Source of the DNA: Armatimonadota bacterium
GTDB lineage: Bacteria; Cloacimonadota; Cloacimonadia; Cloacimonadales; TCS61
DNA length: 45,338 bases
Reading direction: 5' to 3'
NCBI GenBank assembly: GCA_013203665.1
Contig: JABMPU010000081.1
Location: 1-45,338, forward strand
The notes below the pieces were generated by a model. The model was not told where the DNA came from. It saw only the letters and a list, made by a program, of their open reading frames with translations, and ran no database searches. Positions 32,159 through 42,138 of this stretch are shown piece after piece. Within the stretch, counting starts at the first letter, position 1; every line of letters starts with the position of its first letter. A program made the translations under genes and the position numbers.

Positions 32159-34978
32159 CTAATTAGAATTTAAATCTGCTAACAGTTCTCTGGCTTTCTG
32201 AGCAGGAATATATTCAGGATCTGCATCTTTCCAGACATCCAAAGTAATATTCAGATGTTCCAAAGCTTTTTCCTTTTTTCCCCAATCGTGGTAGAGAAGA
32301 GCAAGTTCGTAATTGTAATCTGGATCGAAAGGTTCTCTTTTTAATATTTTAAGTAAATATTCTTCAGCTTTATTAAATTCTTTGAGTTTACGGTAGCAAC
32401 GACCAATCTGCCAGTGAATATCTGTAGATGTTAGATCATATTCTAATTGCTTTTTGTAACTTCGTATTGCCTGTTCAAAATCATGATTGATCTCATGAAT
32501 CATTCCTTGGGCGTAAAAAATATATTCCCTATCTTCCTCAGAACCTATTGTCTGACAATATTTTTCAATATCTTCTATCGAATTCTTGATTTTCTCAACA
32601 TCTCCTAATTCTAGATATACATCAAGATATCCAAAACTGGCAGCTTTATTTAATAAATCTCCATGATTGTATTTAATGTTATCAAGAATTTCTAAAGCTA
32701 AACCAGCCTTATCAACTTTTGCATATAGATATACCCATTCGATTTTCTGTCTTAAGACTTTATAGATGGGTAGATATTTTTCTTTTTCTTCAAACATAAG
32801 ATGCATATATTCAACTGCTTTCTGGAGATTTCCTGTCTGCTCATAAAACCTGATATAAAAGTGATATACAGTTGCTTTATTTTCCGGAGAACTAGCTTTT
32901 TTTAATGCTTCCTCATATGATTTTAAGGTTTCATTCAACTCACCTTTTAGTTTCTTTATGTTACCAATTTGTATATCAGTCCAATAGTTATCCTGATCAA
33001 TAATTGAAGCCTTATCTATGTAAACCATTGATTCATCATAAAAACCATAATCAATATATAAATTAGCTATATTTATATAAGAATAGTAATTATCAGGATA
33101 TACCGCGTTATATTGCATGTAGTATTTTAGTGCATTTTCAAAATCTCCTTTCTTTTGATATAATTTGCCAATATCATCTAACATGGAGCGATCTGATATT
33201 AACTCTGAGACTTTTTTATATTCTATTATAGCTTCATCAATTCTGTTTGACCATTTATATTTCTGACCAAGAAAAAAATGAGCTGTAGGATTATTAGGGT
33301 GAAGATCTGTCCATAATTCTAATATAGAAAAAACTTTATTGGGATCTTTTTCAACATAATTGAAATACTGATATTTTGCCATGAATCTCCTTTCTTCTGG
33401 TAATTTATAAGAATATTGCATAAGTTTTTTTAATGAATCGTAAATATTATCAGTCATATTCAACATTATATAAATTTTTCCTAATCGATAATATGCCATG
33501 GCAAATGTAGAATCTATTCCAACAGAGCATTCTAAGTACTTTTGAGCTTCTATCCAATCATTTTCCAGTGTAATGAAATTTCTACCATATACATAATTCT
33601 TAAAAGCTTCAGTGGATTTTGTCATAGTTTCGGATATCGGAAGATCCGTCATTTCTTCGATGTCCATTCTTGGAATTTTCAATGTATACCTAATTTGTAG
33701 TGATAATTGATCGATTAACTCGAATATATTTGAGTCTTCAAGTGCAAGTTCTGAAATTAATTTTGTATTTGAAGTTTTGTAGATTGTAACCTCTAGTTGA
33801 TATAAATCATCATTTTTATTAAAATTACCTGAAATGAAATAATCTTGATGTTGGATTCTTGCAATTTTCTGTTTTAATGTTAATGGGGCACCTATGCCGT
33901 TATCAAAGCCAGCATTTATCATGGTTTCATTGAACATTCCTCTACTGGTTGAAGACAAGAATATATCTTGATTTAAATCGAAAAAAAGTAATTCAGGGAA
34001 TCCGTATTGTAACCAATCTAGAGTAGAATCAGCAGAAACGTTCTCAAAGAAAAAGATTCCGATACTTTGTATGAATTCATTTTTGGGAATTACTCGCTCT
34101 ATTTGCTCACCTTCTTCGTTTTCTACTGTAACGGTCTTAGTTATTGCTCCCAAATCTTTTGTATTGAAAACAAAAAATAATATAAAAATAGAGAGTATTA
34201 CATTTATTGGAATTCCAATCTTTTCTACTTTAGTCCATTCATCCCTTCCGGGTTTGCCATGAAAATAAGCCAGAAGCAAAATACTCGGTATTAATGATAA
34301 TAAAGTCACAATACTGAAATCAATCAAATGCGGAGATAATAGATAACGATCTACAAGAAGACCAGTCACAATCTCCACGATTATCCAGCAGGCAACTAAA
34401 TAAAGAACGAATATTTGTGGAACTCGTCTTTGCCAAAGGTTCTGTAAAAAAGAAATTCGCTCTGCTTTCAATGCAACTTCATCAGGAACTAATTTGAAGA
34501 TTTCAATCAGACCTTTTACATTCTTTAGTTTCTGCTTTCCCAAAGAGACTGCATATAATCCTTCCTGGTTTCTGATCTGATGCCATACATCCTCGGAAAT
34601 GCAAATACTGCCAGTTGGTGCTAATGGTTCAATACGTGAAGCAATATTGACCCCAGAACCTATTATATCCTTATCTTTAATAACAACATCACCTATATGA
34701 ATACCAATCCTCAAATTAATATTATTATCTTTAGCAACCTCTTGAATTTGCGATGAAGCTCTTACTGCTTGAATGGAACTTTCAAACATCATCAAAAGTC
34801 CATCACCGAGTTCTTTTAATACGGTTCCATTATATGATTCCACAATTGGGAAAAATAATTCTCTCTGTTTTTGCAATAATTCTAATCCTTCCTGTTCATC
34901 TCTACCAATTATTTCGGTAAATCCAACGAGGTCTGTGAATACAATTGCTGCTAATTTGTGTTTTTCTTTACTATGCAT
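32159..34978 (-). CDS. Class III nucleotide cyclase fused to TolB-like domain and TPRs
   Basis: 939 residues. The cyclase homology domain is N-terminal (about 8-165) with metal-binding D16 (FTDLVGFT) and D59 (KELGDGLLMMF), NLRIGIHIGDVV, and GSGVNIASRIEPLA. It probably makes cAMP, though the base-selecting residues do not settle this. Three membrane segments follow (about 190-212, 222-245 and 256-275). With the cyclase inside the cell, this places the rest in the periplasm. That part is a TolB N-domain-like region (about 300-430) and about ten tetratricopeptide repeats (about 450-930). The gene is AT-rich, unlike the GC-richer kinase next to it, and is flanked by the ~240-bp direct repeats. 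Confidence 0.88.
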   Translation of the reverse strand: MHSKEKHKLAAIVFTDLVGFTEIIGRDEQEGLELLQKQRELFFPIVESYNGTVLKELGDGLLMMFESSIQAVRASSQIQEVAKDNNINLRIGIHIGDVVIKDKDIIGSGVNIASRIEPLAPTGSICISEDVWHQIRNQEGLYAVSLGKQKLKNVKGLIEIFKLVPDEVALKAERISFLQNLWQRRVPQIFVLYLVACWIIVEIVTGLLVDRYLLSPHLIDFSIVTLLSLIPSILLLAYFHGKPGRDEWTKVEKIGIPINVILSIFILFFVFNTKDLGAITKTVTVENEEGEQIERVIPKNEFIQSIGIFFFENVSADSTLDWLQYGFPELLFFDLNQDIFLSSTSRGMFNETMINAGFDNGIGAPLTLKQKIARIQHQDYFISGNFNKNDDLYQLEVTIYKTSNTKLISELALEDSNIFELIDQLSLQIRYTLKIPRMDIEEMTDLPISETMTKSTEAFKNYVYGRNFITLENDWIEAQKYLECSVGIDSTFAMAYYRLGKIYIMLNMTDNIYDSLKKLMQYSYKLPEERRFMAKYQYFNYVEKDPNKVFSILELWTDLHPNNPTAHFFLGQKYKWSNRIDEAIIEYKKVSELISDRSMLDDIGKLYQKKGDFENALKYYMQYNAVYPDNYYSYINIANLYIDYGFYDESMVYIDKASIIDQDNYWTDIQIGNIKKLKGELNETLKSYEEALKKASSPENKATVYHFYIRFYEQTGNLQKAVEYMHLMFEEKEKYLPIYKVLRQKIEWVYLYAKVDKAGLALEILDNIKYNHGDLLNKAASFGYLDVYLELGDVEKIKNSIEDIEKYCQTIGSEEDREYIFYAQGMIHEINHDFEQAIRSYKKQLEYDLTSTDIHWQIGRCYRKLKEFNKAEEYLLKILKREPFDPDYNYELALLYHDWGKKEKALEHLNITLDVWKDADPEYIPAQKARELLADLNSN

Positions 34979-35248
34979 GGATCCTCCAAATATATTGATG
35001 TATAAACTTAATCACTATTATTATAGAAAATAGTCAAGAATAATAAAATTCACATTGAGTATAAATGGATTATTTTAACTAAATATTTTATGAACTTTTG
35101 ATTTTTATTATCGTCTAAAGTGTGGGCCCATTTCTATAATATAGGTATTATAAAAAAAATGTTCATTCAGCATCGTGAAGAAATCAGAGGAGCGATAAAC
35201 CCCTTTGTTTATGCGTGTTTTAAGCAATTTTAGGATGCAAATTTAAGT

Positions 35249-35485
35249 GGTACACCCAACGCTCCCAGTTTCGAACTATATTAATTGGTGAAATCAGGCA
35301 GATTTATCGTGGTTTGAAACATTTGGGATTAGATATATAATCAATCACTGAGCCTGCTCTGACTATCCTCACCCCGTTCTTCGAGCGGGTCCATTGAAGA
35401 AGAAAAAAAATCCCGGGAAAAGTTTAAAAAGCTCGACCCGGGATTAATTTTCTTAAATTATTTTCCGTTTTCTGCTTCCTGTCTC
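35249..35485. repeat. ~240-bp dispersed repeat, copy B
   Basis: Partner of 31911-32150 in the same orientation, starting with the same GGTACACCCAACGCTCCCAG. It occupies the second half of the 34979-35491 gap. The first half (34979-35248) is AT-rich and holds the unseen promoter of the cyclase gene. No coding region is apparent. Confidence 0.85.
35403..35445 (-). terminator. Intrinsic terminator of the SBBP-repeat gene
   Basis: On the minus strand AATCCCGGG (35445-35437) pairs with CCCGGGATT (35417-35409), a 9-bp stem with a 19-base loop, followed by eight T (35410-35403). It lies 47 bases after the stop codon of the SBBP gene and is the stronger version of the terminator at 32070-32111. Confidence 0.8.
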
Positions 35486-35491
35486 CTTCTT

Positions 35492-37141
35492 TTATTTCAA
35501 TAAGATCATTTTTCTGACTCTCTGAAAATCACCAGCTTTCAATTTATAGAGATAGACACCTGAACTAACTTTATTGCCATAATCATCTTTGCCATCCCAA
35601 ACCACAGAATGCTCACCTGCTGAAAGCTGATTGCTGATTAGTGTTTTTATCTTTTGCCCTTTGATGTTGTAAATGGAAATTTCAGTATGACTTTCTGCTG
35701 GAATTGAGAATGAGATTGTTGTGGTTGGATTGAAGGGATTTGGATAATTGGAAAGTCTTATTTCTGTAGGAATTATTTCATTTTCTGCATAAACAGAACT
35801 GTTTAACTTTGCTACAAAAATATCATTTTCACCACTGCTGGTGAGAGAATGTGAACCAAAGGTTGCTGTTTCTCTAAAATTCCCTGTCACATAACAGTTC
35901 CCTGCATTATCAATTGTGATTTCATAACCAGAATCATCAGAACCTGCACCAGCTTGTGTTGCCCATAACCAGTTTCCTACTGCATCCATCTTTGCAACAA
36001 AAATATCCTCACTACCATTGCTGGTAAGAGAATAGGAACCAAAGGTAGCTGTATACATAAAATTCCCTGTCACATAACAGTTCCGTGTATTATGTACTGT
36101 GATTCCATAGCCAGAATCATTAGAACTACTTCCCCCAGCTTGGGTTGCCCATAACCAGTTTCCATTTTCATCGATCTTTGCTACAAAAATATCATCAAAT
36201 CCACTGCTGTAAAGAGGATATAAACCAAAGTATACTGTACCCTTAAAACTTCCTGTTACATAATTGTTCCCAGCATCATCTATTGTTATTCCAAATCCTC
36301 CATCCCAACCATTACCACCAGCTTGGTTTACCCATAACCAGTTTCCATCTGTATCCATCTTTGCTACAAAAATATTCACATATCCACTGCTGGTGAGAGA
36401 ATAGGCTCCAAAGGTTGCTGTATGCAAAAAAATTCCTGTTACATAACTGTTTCCGGTGTTATCTAGTGTAATTCCATAACTAATCACAGAACTACTTCCC
36501 CCAGCTTTTGCTGCCCATAACCAGTTTCCATTTACATCCATCTTTGCAACAAAAATATCCCAATCTCCACTACTTGTAAGAAAATAAGAACCAAAGTTTG
36601 CTGTACCTTCAAAATATCCTGTTACATAGCTGTTCCCTGCATCATCTGTTTTAATTCCATGTCCTTTTTCCCAATCAGTTCCACCGGCTTTTGTTGCCTA
36701 TAACCAGTTCCCATTTGTATCGATCTTTGCTACAAAAATATCCTCCCATCCACTGCTGGCAAGAGTATACGAACCAAACGTTGCTGTATCTTTAAAATAT
36801 CCTGTCACATAACTGTTCCCTGCATCATCTATTGTGATTCCATAACCAGAATCATCACTTATTCCGCCAGCTTGGATTGCCCACTGCCAAATTCCTATTG
36901 CGTCCATCTTTGCTACAAAAATATCATTTTCACCACTGCTGTAAAGAGTATAGGAACCAAAGGTTGCTGTTCCACCAAAAGTTCCTGTTATATAACTATT
37001 CCCCGCGTCATCTACTGTTATTGATCTTCCTTCATCCGCTAAAATTCCGCCAGCTTGGATTGCCCATTGCCATTCAGGTGCCTGGGCAAAAACACATACT
37101 GCAATAAGCAGTAATCCGTAAATAATAACTGTTTTTCTCAT
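35492..37141 (-). pseudogene. SBBP-repeat secreted protein with T9SS tail, interrupted by one TAG
   Basis: One continuous frame of 549 codons with a single in-frame TAG at 36700-36698. The N-terminal part (37141-36698) has a signal peptide (MRKTVIIYGLLLIAVCVFAQ) and the first repeats. The rest runs to 35492. Seven ~60-residue SBBP-type repeats follow the pattern GYGITIDDAGNSYVTGxF...TATFGSYxLTSSG..DIFVAKMD.NGNWLWATQAGG. The TAG replaces the Trp codon of NGNWLW in the second repeat, a one-base change from TGG. The tail is a complete Por sorting domain (YPNPFNPTTTISFSIP ... RKMILLK). Repeats of this kind form extracellular propellers. A translation restart at the ATG at 36541 would lack a signal peptide, so only readthrough would yield an exported product. 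Confidence 0.8.
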
Positions 37142-37321
37142 CTTTTTTCACTCATTTTTTAAGTTGTTAGTAACATTGTATCTTCAAATAAACATACGCA
37201 CATTTTATGAAATTTACTTTGATATTTGTCAAGTTTATTTTTTATGTTACCTCATCACTCCATCTCCCCATCACTCCTTCTCGAATTCTACCAGTCTCTC
37301 AGTCACTCTTCACACTCTGTC

Positions 37322-39706
37322 CTACATCAACCCATAAGGGTCGATATCAATCGATTGTTTGATAATGCTGCTCAATTTCAAATTATTCTTCAGGAAATTA
37401 ACAGCTTTCGACATGGTGGAAACAGAATCCGCTTTCAGAATAATATGATAACGATAGTTATTTTGCAATCTCACCAACGGAGATGGAACAGGTCCTAAAA
37501 TCAATAATTTTCCGGGTTCAAAAAGAGTTTGTAATTTTTGAATGATCTTATGATTTTTTACTAATTGTGTTTTTAGAAAAATCTCATTTCTATGAGAAAA
37601 AATAAAGCGTGAAATTCTGTAAAAAGGCGGATAATGCAGAGTTTTCCTTAAGGAGCTTTCCTTCAAAGCAAAAGAAATAAAATCCTGGTTCATAGCATGA
37701 AAAATGGCATAATGCTCTGGATTATAAGTTTGAATAATAACTTCACCGGATTTTTCTCCGCGACCGGAACGACCTGCAACCTGGGTGAGAAGCTGGAAAG
37801 TTTTTTCTGCAGCTCTGAAATCCGGGAAATTCAAACCTGTATCAGCAGAAATAACTCCCACCAGAGTAACATTGGCAAAATCCAGACCTTTGGCAATCAT
37901 CTGGGTTCCGAGCAGAATATCGATATTACCTTTTTTCATTCTGGCAAACATGGAATCATAACTTTTCTTTTTGCGAGCACTATCAGAATCCATCCTCAAA
38001 ATCCGTGCTAATGGGAATAAAATCTGTAATTGTTTTTCTATCTGCTGGGTGCCTGGCGAGCCGAAACTGAACATATAGTTTCCGCAATCCGTGCATTTTC
38101 TGGGCATGTTGATTTCATGACCGCAATAATGACAGAGAAGCGTCATATTGCTGCTGTGGTAATTCAGGCTGATATCGCATTTTTTGCATTTGAAGAGCTT
38201 TCCGCAAGCAACGCACTGTACAAATGATGAATGTCCACGCCTGTTTTGCAGAAGAATAATCTGCTGCTTTTTTAATAGTTTCTCTTCGATTTTTTTGATC
38301 AATTCTTCAGACAGAAGTTGTTTAGGGTTCTTTTCCTGTTTAAGATCGATAATTTTTACAGAAGGAAGTTTATAACCGAGCGGTCGTCTTGAAAGTTTTA
38401 GTAGCGAATATTTTTGCTTCATTACATTTTGCCAGCTTTCCAGGGAAGGGGTTGCACTTCCCAAAATTGCTACAGCATTAGATTTTTTGGCACGCACAAC
38501 TGCCACATCTCTACCATGATAACGTGGAGTATTTTCCTGTTTGTAGGTATTCTCATGCTCTTCATCAACGATGATTACACCGATATTTTTGAGAGGAGCA
38601 AAGATCGCACTTCTGGCTCCAATCACGATTTTGCTTTTCCCGTATTTGATTTTCTTCCACTGTTCCCATCTTTCACGGTCGTTCAGGTGGCTGTGCAAAA
38701 TCGCTATTTCAGCACCAAAAGCATTGTAAAATCTTTCTACCATTTGTGGAGTAAGTGAGATCTCCGGAACTAGCATCAAGGCTGTTTCGTTATTTTCCAG
38801 ACAATGCTTGATAACCTTGATATAAACTTCTGTTTTCCCGCTTCCTGTAACTCCAAAAAGCAGGAAAGTCCTGAACTCATCTTTGTCCAGGTTCTCAATA
38901 ATTTTTTCAGCAGCTTCTTTCTGTTTATCTGTCAGATTGATTTTTGGAGGGATTCTTTTTTGTTTGATCAAATCAGTTTCAGCATCTAATTCTTTGACTG
39001 CTATTTGAAGAATTCCTTTATTTTGGAGGATTTTAACAATTGAATAGCTGTAGATCTTCGCTATTTTTGAAAGCGGAAATTCTTTTCCCAATTCTTTCAT
39101 TTTTTCATAAACTTCCACCTGTTTGGTAGTTAATTGGGGAAGTTCTTTTAAAGTATTCAAAACCACAAAATTAGCAATTTTCTTCTTTATCCTGGCATCG
39201 TAAACTCTCTTGATTTGGATTAAACCGTTTTCTTCCAATTTTTCCAACCAGTATTGAAAACGATTGATTTTTACTTTTTCCCTCAGTTCAGCAATATCCA
39301 TCCAACCTGCAAAACTGAGTTCGTTCAGAATAACCCCTGAACTACCATCGGAATCTGGTAATACCCCATCTGAGATTTTTTTTATCTCCTGCTGAATCTG
39401 GATATTGATCGCACTTGGCAGCATCGCAAATAAGCTTTGTCCGATACTGCATTGATAATAGTTGCTGATCCATTTTGCCAAAGACATCAAATCTTCCGGT
39501 ATTATCGGAGAATGATCAACGATTTCTAAAATCTCTTTATATTTGAGTTCAGGGTCTGGTTCATCATTTATTTCAAAAACAATTCCGGTATGGAGGGTGT
39601 TATTGAATGAAACTACAACTCTGCATCCATTACTAATTTCTTCAGAGCTTTTGTATGTGTAAAGTTTATCGATCCTGATTGGCAGAGCGATATTGAAATA
39701 ATTCAT
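37322..39706 (-). CDS. priA: Primosomal protein N' (PriA helicase)
   Basis: 794 residues. PriA restarts stalled replication forks. The N-terminal DNA-binding domain (about 1-200) begins with the typical YFNIALPIRIDKLYTYKS. The helicase core has Walker A LLFGVTGSGKTEVY, DEEH box VIIVDEEHENTYKQ, ILGSATPSLESW and QNRRGHSSF. The zinc region shows four Cys pairs (CVACGKLFKCKKC, CHYCG and CTDCG). Motifs V/VI follow (LLGTQMIAKGLDF and QVAGRSGRG). All key residues are present. The gap 37142-37321 before the SBBP gene holds only CT-rich short repeats. Confidence 0.96.
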   Translation of the reverse strand: MNYFNIALPIRIDKLYTYKSSEEISNGCRVVVSFNNTLHTGIVFEINDEPDPELKYKEILEIVDHSPIIPEDLMSLAKWISNYYQCSIGQSLFAMLPSAINIQIQQEIKKISDGVLPDSDGSSGVILNELSFAGWMDIAELREKVKINRFQYWLEKLEENGLIQIKRVYDARIKKKIANFVVLNTLKELPQLTTKQVEVYEKMKELGKEFPLSKIAKIYSYSIVKILQNKGILQIAVKELDAETDLIKQKRIPPKINLTDKQKEAAEKIIENLDKDEFRTFLLFGVTGSGKTEVYIKVIKHCLENNETALMLVPEISLTPQMVERFYNAFGAEIAILHSHLNDRERWEQWKKIKYGKSKIVIGARSAIFAPLKNIGVIIVDEEHENTYKQENTPRYHGRDVAVVRAKKSNAVAILGSATPSLESWQNVMKQKYSLLKLSRRPLGYKLPSVKIIDLKQEKNPKQLLSEELIKKIEEKLLKKQQIILLQNRRGHSSFVQCVACGKLFKCKKCDISLNYHSSNMTLLCHYCGHEINMPRKCTDCGNYMFSFGSPGTQQIEKQLQILFPLARILRMDSDSARKKKSYDSMFARMKKGNIDILLGTQMIAKGLDFANVTLVGVISADTGLNFPDFRAAEKTFQLLTQVAGRSGRGEKSGEVIIQTYNPEHYAIFHAMNQDFISFALKESSLRKTLHYPPFYRISRFIFSHRNEIFLKTQLVKNHKIIQKLQTLFEPGKLLILGPVPSPLVRLQNNYRYHIILKADSVSTMSKAVNFLKNNLKLSSIIKQSIDIDPYGLM

Positions 39707-39822
39707 TATTCCTCAGATTTAGCTTACGGATTTTCACAGATACGTACAGATTAGGAACTAGAGTCTGTCCGCAAAGTCGGCTTTTCAAACAAAACTGAAA
39801 CTTGACTCAAGTTTTTGTGCTT

Positions 39823-39936
39823 GTTACGAAACTCCCGTTTCGTAACCCGATAGAAAGCGCATTCCCAAACGGAGTTTGGGAACGAGAAGGATCGACGCAG
39901 AGCGTCTATGCAAGCTCATCCCAATGCAGGAGAATT
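39823..39936. repeat. Cluster of four palindromes between priA and yraN
   Basis: Perfect hairpins are GTTACGAAAC/GTTTCGTAAC (39823-39846, loop TCCC), TTCCCAAAC/GTTTGGGAA (39862-39882, loop GGA) and GACGC/GCGTC (39893-39905). A less perfect one pairs CTCATCCCAAT with ATTGGAACGAG (39916-39946 region). The rest of 39707-40036 has no gene. A TTCGTG-type repeat follows at 39956-39981. The second hairpin shares its core with the palindrome at 5612. Confidence 0.65.
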
Positions 39937-40036
39937 GGAACGAGTTAAACTTATTTTCGTGTTAATTCGTGCCCTTCGTGGATAAAATTTTTTATAAACT
40001 CATTGACATATTTTTTTCATAAAATTCATTTAGCTC

Positions 40037-40405
40037 ATGAAAAACAAACAATTCATCGGGAAATCCGGTGAGGAAATAGCTGCGAATTATCTTCTGAAAA
40101 AGGGACATAAAATACTTTTTCGTAACTATCATTCCCAATTTGGTGAAATAGATATTATCGCTTTAGATAAAGACACTCTCGCTTTTATCGAAGTGAAAAC
40201 AAGAAGTTCGAATTTTGAGACTGCCTTTTCCAGTGTCTCATTTTCAAAGCAGCAAAAACTCACCAAAACAGCTCTGTATTTCATATCCAAAAATTATGAA
40301 TACGAAGATTTTCTCACTCGCTTTGATGTGATTGTGGTTTTGTTTGACCAGCGGGAAGAATATCGCATCAAACACCTGGTAGATGCTTTTCTGCCGGATT
40401 ATTAG
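40037..40405 (+). CDS. yraN: YraN/UPF0102 family nuclease-like protein
   Basis: 122 residues, typical length. It begins IGKSGEEIAANYLLKKGHKIL and carries the restriction-endonuclease-fold core: E (in GEEIA), GEIDIIALD with the catalytic-type Asp, and FIEVKTRSS (E-x-K). These E...D...E-x-K residues match the PD-(D/E)xK superfamily, related to Holliday-junction resolvases. The cellular role of the family is not established. Its TAG stop ends at 40405, and the convergent GWxTD gene ends at 40406 with no gap. Confidence 0.92.
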   Translation: MKNKQFIGKSGEEIAANYLLKKGHKILFRNYHSQFGEIDIIALDKDTLAFIEVKTRSSNFETAFSSVSFSKQQKLTKTALYFISKNYEYEDFLTRFDVIVVLFDQREEYRIKHLVDAFLPDY

Positions 40406-41737
40406 CTATTCTATCAGACTCCAGTCAAAATCGTCACCCAGATATTTATCAAAGTTTTGCCAACTGGTTTCATTAAAATCATTATCTATGTAAATAATTT
40501 TAAAGTTTCCACTGGTTTGAAGGTCTAAAAAGATGTAAGTTCTAATCTGATCCATCCGATATTTCCATATCTGATAATCTCTTTGAATGTATCTTGCATT
40601 AAGACCTGTATTTGCTTTTATCACTTCATCCGGTTTACCGTTTCGGATGTAAATTCGTCCCATATCTGTTTCCCAACCATCTTTGAAGTGAGAAAAATGC
40701 AGATTGCAATATGCTATTCGTTCTTTGATTTCTTCAAAAAATTCGTTTTTTTCAGTAGCAGGATTTGAATCGTGTGTGAACCAGAATCTTTCCAAAAAAT
40801 TTAATTTTCCATTTTCAGAAAGATTTTTCCACTTCTTTTGCTCTGCTGATGAAAGGAAATATCTAATTAATCTGAATTCATCTTCCAGCTCAGGGAAGTT
40901 TCTCGGTGTTCTACTTGTTTTTTCTTTGATGCAGAAAAAGTCCTCTCTTGTTTGTTTTATGCCGGATACATTATCGATGATTTCAAGATGTAAATCGTAT
41001 AAACCGGGCTCAAAAGCAGAAATGTCGATTTCTTTGATTTGATAGATTTTCTCTGTAGCTTCTCTTTTTATTTTGGATTCAATTTTCTTTATTGTCTCTT
41101 CTTTTCTGATCAGATAAATATTTTCCGAAAAATCAAGTTCATTATTTTCATTTGTGAAAAAATTCTGTAGTTCATAATAGAGGAAGATTTTCTCATTGGT
41201 TTGTAATTCAAAAATATGGCTGGGATTAACAATAAACAGCTTGCCGTCTCGATGAAATTTCTGCAAATAATCAGTAGTATCAGCAATCACGAAAGATGAA
41301 AATTCCAAATCGCTGACAAGACTTTCCCGGGATAAAATTTCAAATTCATATTCCCATTTTTTCTCGTTTTCATTATTGCAGAAAATAACACTTATCAAAA
41401 AACCGGATTTGGAAAGAACAATTGAAATCTTATCTTTAAAAGATTGGTCACTCAAAGTTTTGTCATGTTCCGTAACAATTATGTTGTTCGTAAACTCCTG
41501 ATTATGAAGTTCTTTACCAGCTTTAGAAATGGAAATATTCACATCGAGAAGAGCTTCAAAGCCAAGTTCAGTTTTTTCAAACTGCAGATCATTATATGGA
41601 ACCTGGTAATTTATTTCTAAAATCGTGTTATTAGAATTATCTAAAAAACGGTTATTATCAACGATTACATTTAATTCTTCAGCAGAAGCAGAAAGAAAAA
41701 TGAGCAGAGTAAAATAAAATAAAACACTTTTTTTCAT
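40406..41737 (-). CDS. GWxTD domain-containing secreted protein
   Basis: 443 residues from the ATG at 41737, preceded by GGAGA. An upstream in-frame ATG at 41761 is less likely because it would put a charged stretch before the signal peptide (MKKSVLFYFTLLIFLSASA). The middle is a strand-rich, Ig-like region without a recognised name. The C-terminal third has the family block: WKNLSENGKLNFLERFWFTHDSNP, DGWETDMGRIYIRNGKPDEV and YQIWKY. GWxTD proteins are found widely in the FCB group and related phyla. Their function is unknown to me. Confidence 0.85.
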   Translation of the reverse strand: MKKSVLFYFTLLIFLSASAEELNVIVDNNRFLDNSNNTILEINYQVPYNDLQFEKTELGFEALLDVNISISKAGKELHNQEFTNNIIVTEHDKTLSDQSFKDKISIVLSKSGFLISVIFCNNENEKKWEYEFEILSRESLVSDLEFSSFVIADTTDYLQKFHRDGKLFIVNPSHIFELQTNEKIFLYYELQNFFTNENNELDFSENIYLIRKEETIKKIESKIKREATEKIYQIKEIDISAFEPGLYDLHLEIIDNVSGIKQTREDFFCIKEKTSRTPRNFPELEDEFRLIRYFLSSAEQKKWKNLSENGKLNFLERFWFTHDSNPATEKNEFFEEIKERIAYCNLHFSHFKDGWETDMGRIYIRNGKPDEVIKANTGLNARYIQRDYQIWKYRMDQIRTYIFLDLQTSGNFKIIYIDNDFNETSWQNFDKYLGDDFDWSLIE

Positions 41738-41818
41738 TTGATATCTCCGTGAGTTAAACATTTTAATATATTCTTCTTATCGGAAAAGCTCACCTGCAGA
41801 AACGTAAAGGCTGATGAT

Positions 41819-42136
41819 TTATTTAGCTGATGAATAATTTGAAATGCGTTTCTTCCATAATTTAGGATCTCTTTTAGCGTGAAGAACGGCAAGAACAACA
41901 ATTTTCTCTTCATCAATTAAATAGAAAATTCCATATGGAAACCGACGAATAAAAGCCCTATGAATATTTTTGTAAATTTTCTGATACATTTTAGGGTAGT
42001 GCTGAATAGAATTTAACGAAATGTCTATACAACGAAGAAAATCCATTCCTAATCCTCTACTTTGTTCTTCATACCAATTGTATTCATCTATCAAATCATC
42101 TTCAGCTTCTGGACGAATAATAATTCTATAATTCAT
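41819..42136 (-). CDS. ParE/RelE-superfamily toxin
   Basis: 105 residues. It opens with the family strand YRIIIRPEAEDDLIDEYNWYEEQSRGLG. PKMYQKIYKNIHRAFIRRFPYGIFYLIDEEKIVVLAVLHAKRDP then gives the basic face and the R-x-F-P-Y-x-I/V-x-Y core of ParE/RelE toxins. The target (gyrase or ribosome-bound mRNA) cannot be told. It starts 2 bases after the antitoxin gene ends, as in addiction modules. Confidence 0.88.
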   Translation of the reverse strand: MNYRIIIRPEAEDDLIDEYNWYEEQSRGLGMDFLRCIDISLNSIQHYPKMYQKIYKNIHRAFIRRFPYGIFYLIDEEKIVVLAVLHAKRDPKLWKKRISNYSSAK

Positions 42137-42138
42137 AA

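Noticed and set aside
36698-36700. TAG decoded as an amino acid (genetic code change)
   Set aside because: TAG ends cca, rel, yraN and the GWxTD gene in this window, so it is an ordinary stop. A point mutation or read error is simpler.
40003-40008. TTGACA as a -35 box for yraN
   Set aside because: A -10 at proper spacing would fall at 40026-40031, only six bases before the ATG, and no good hexamer is there.
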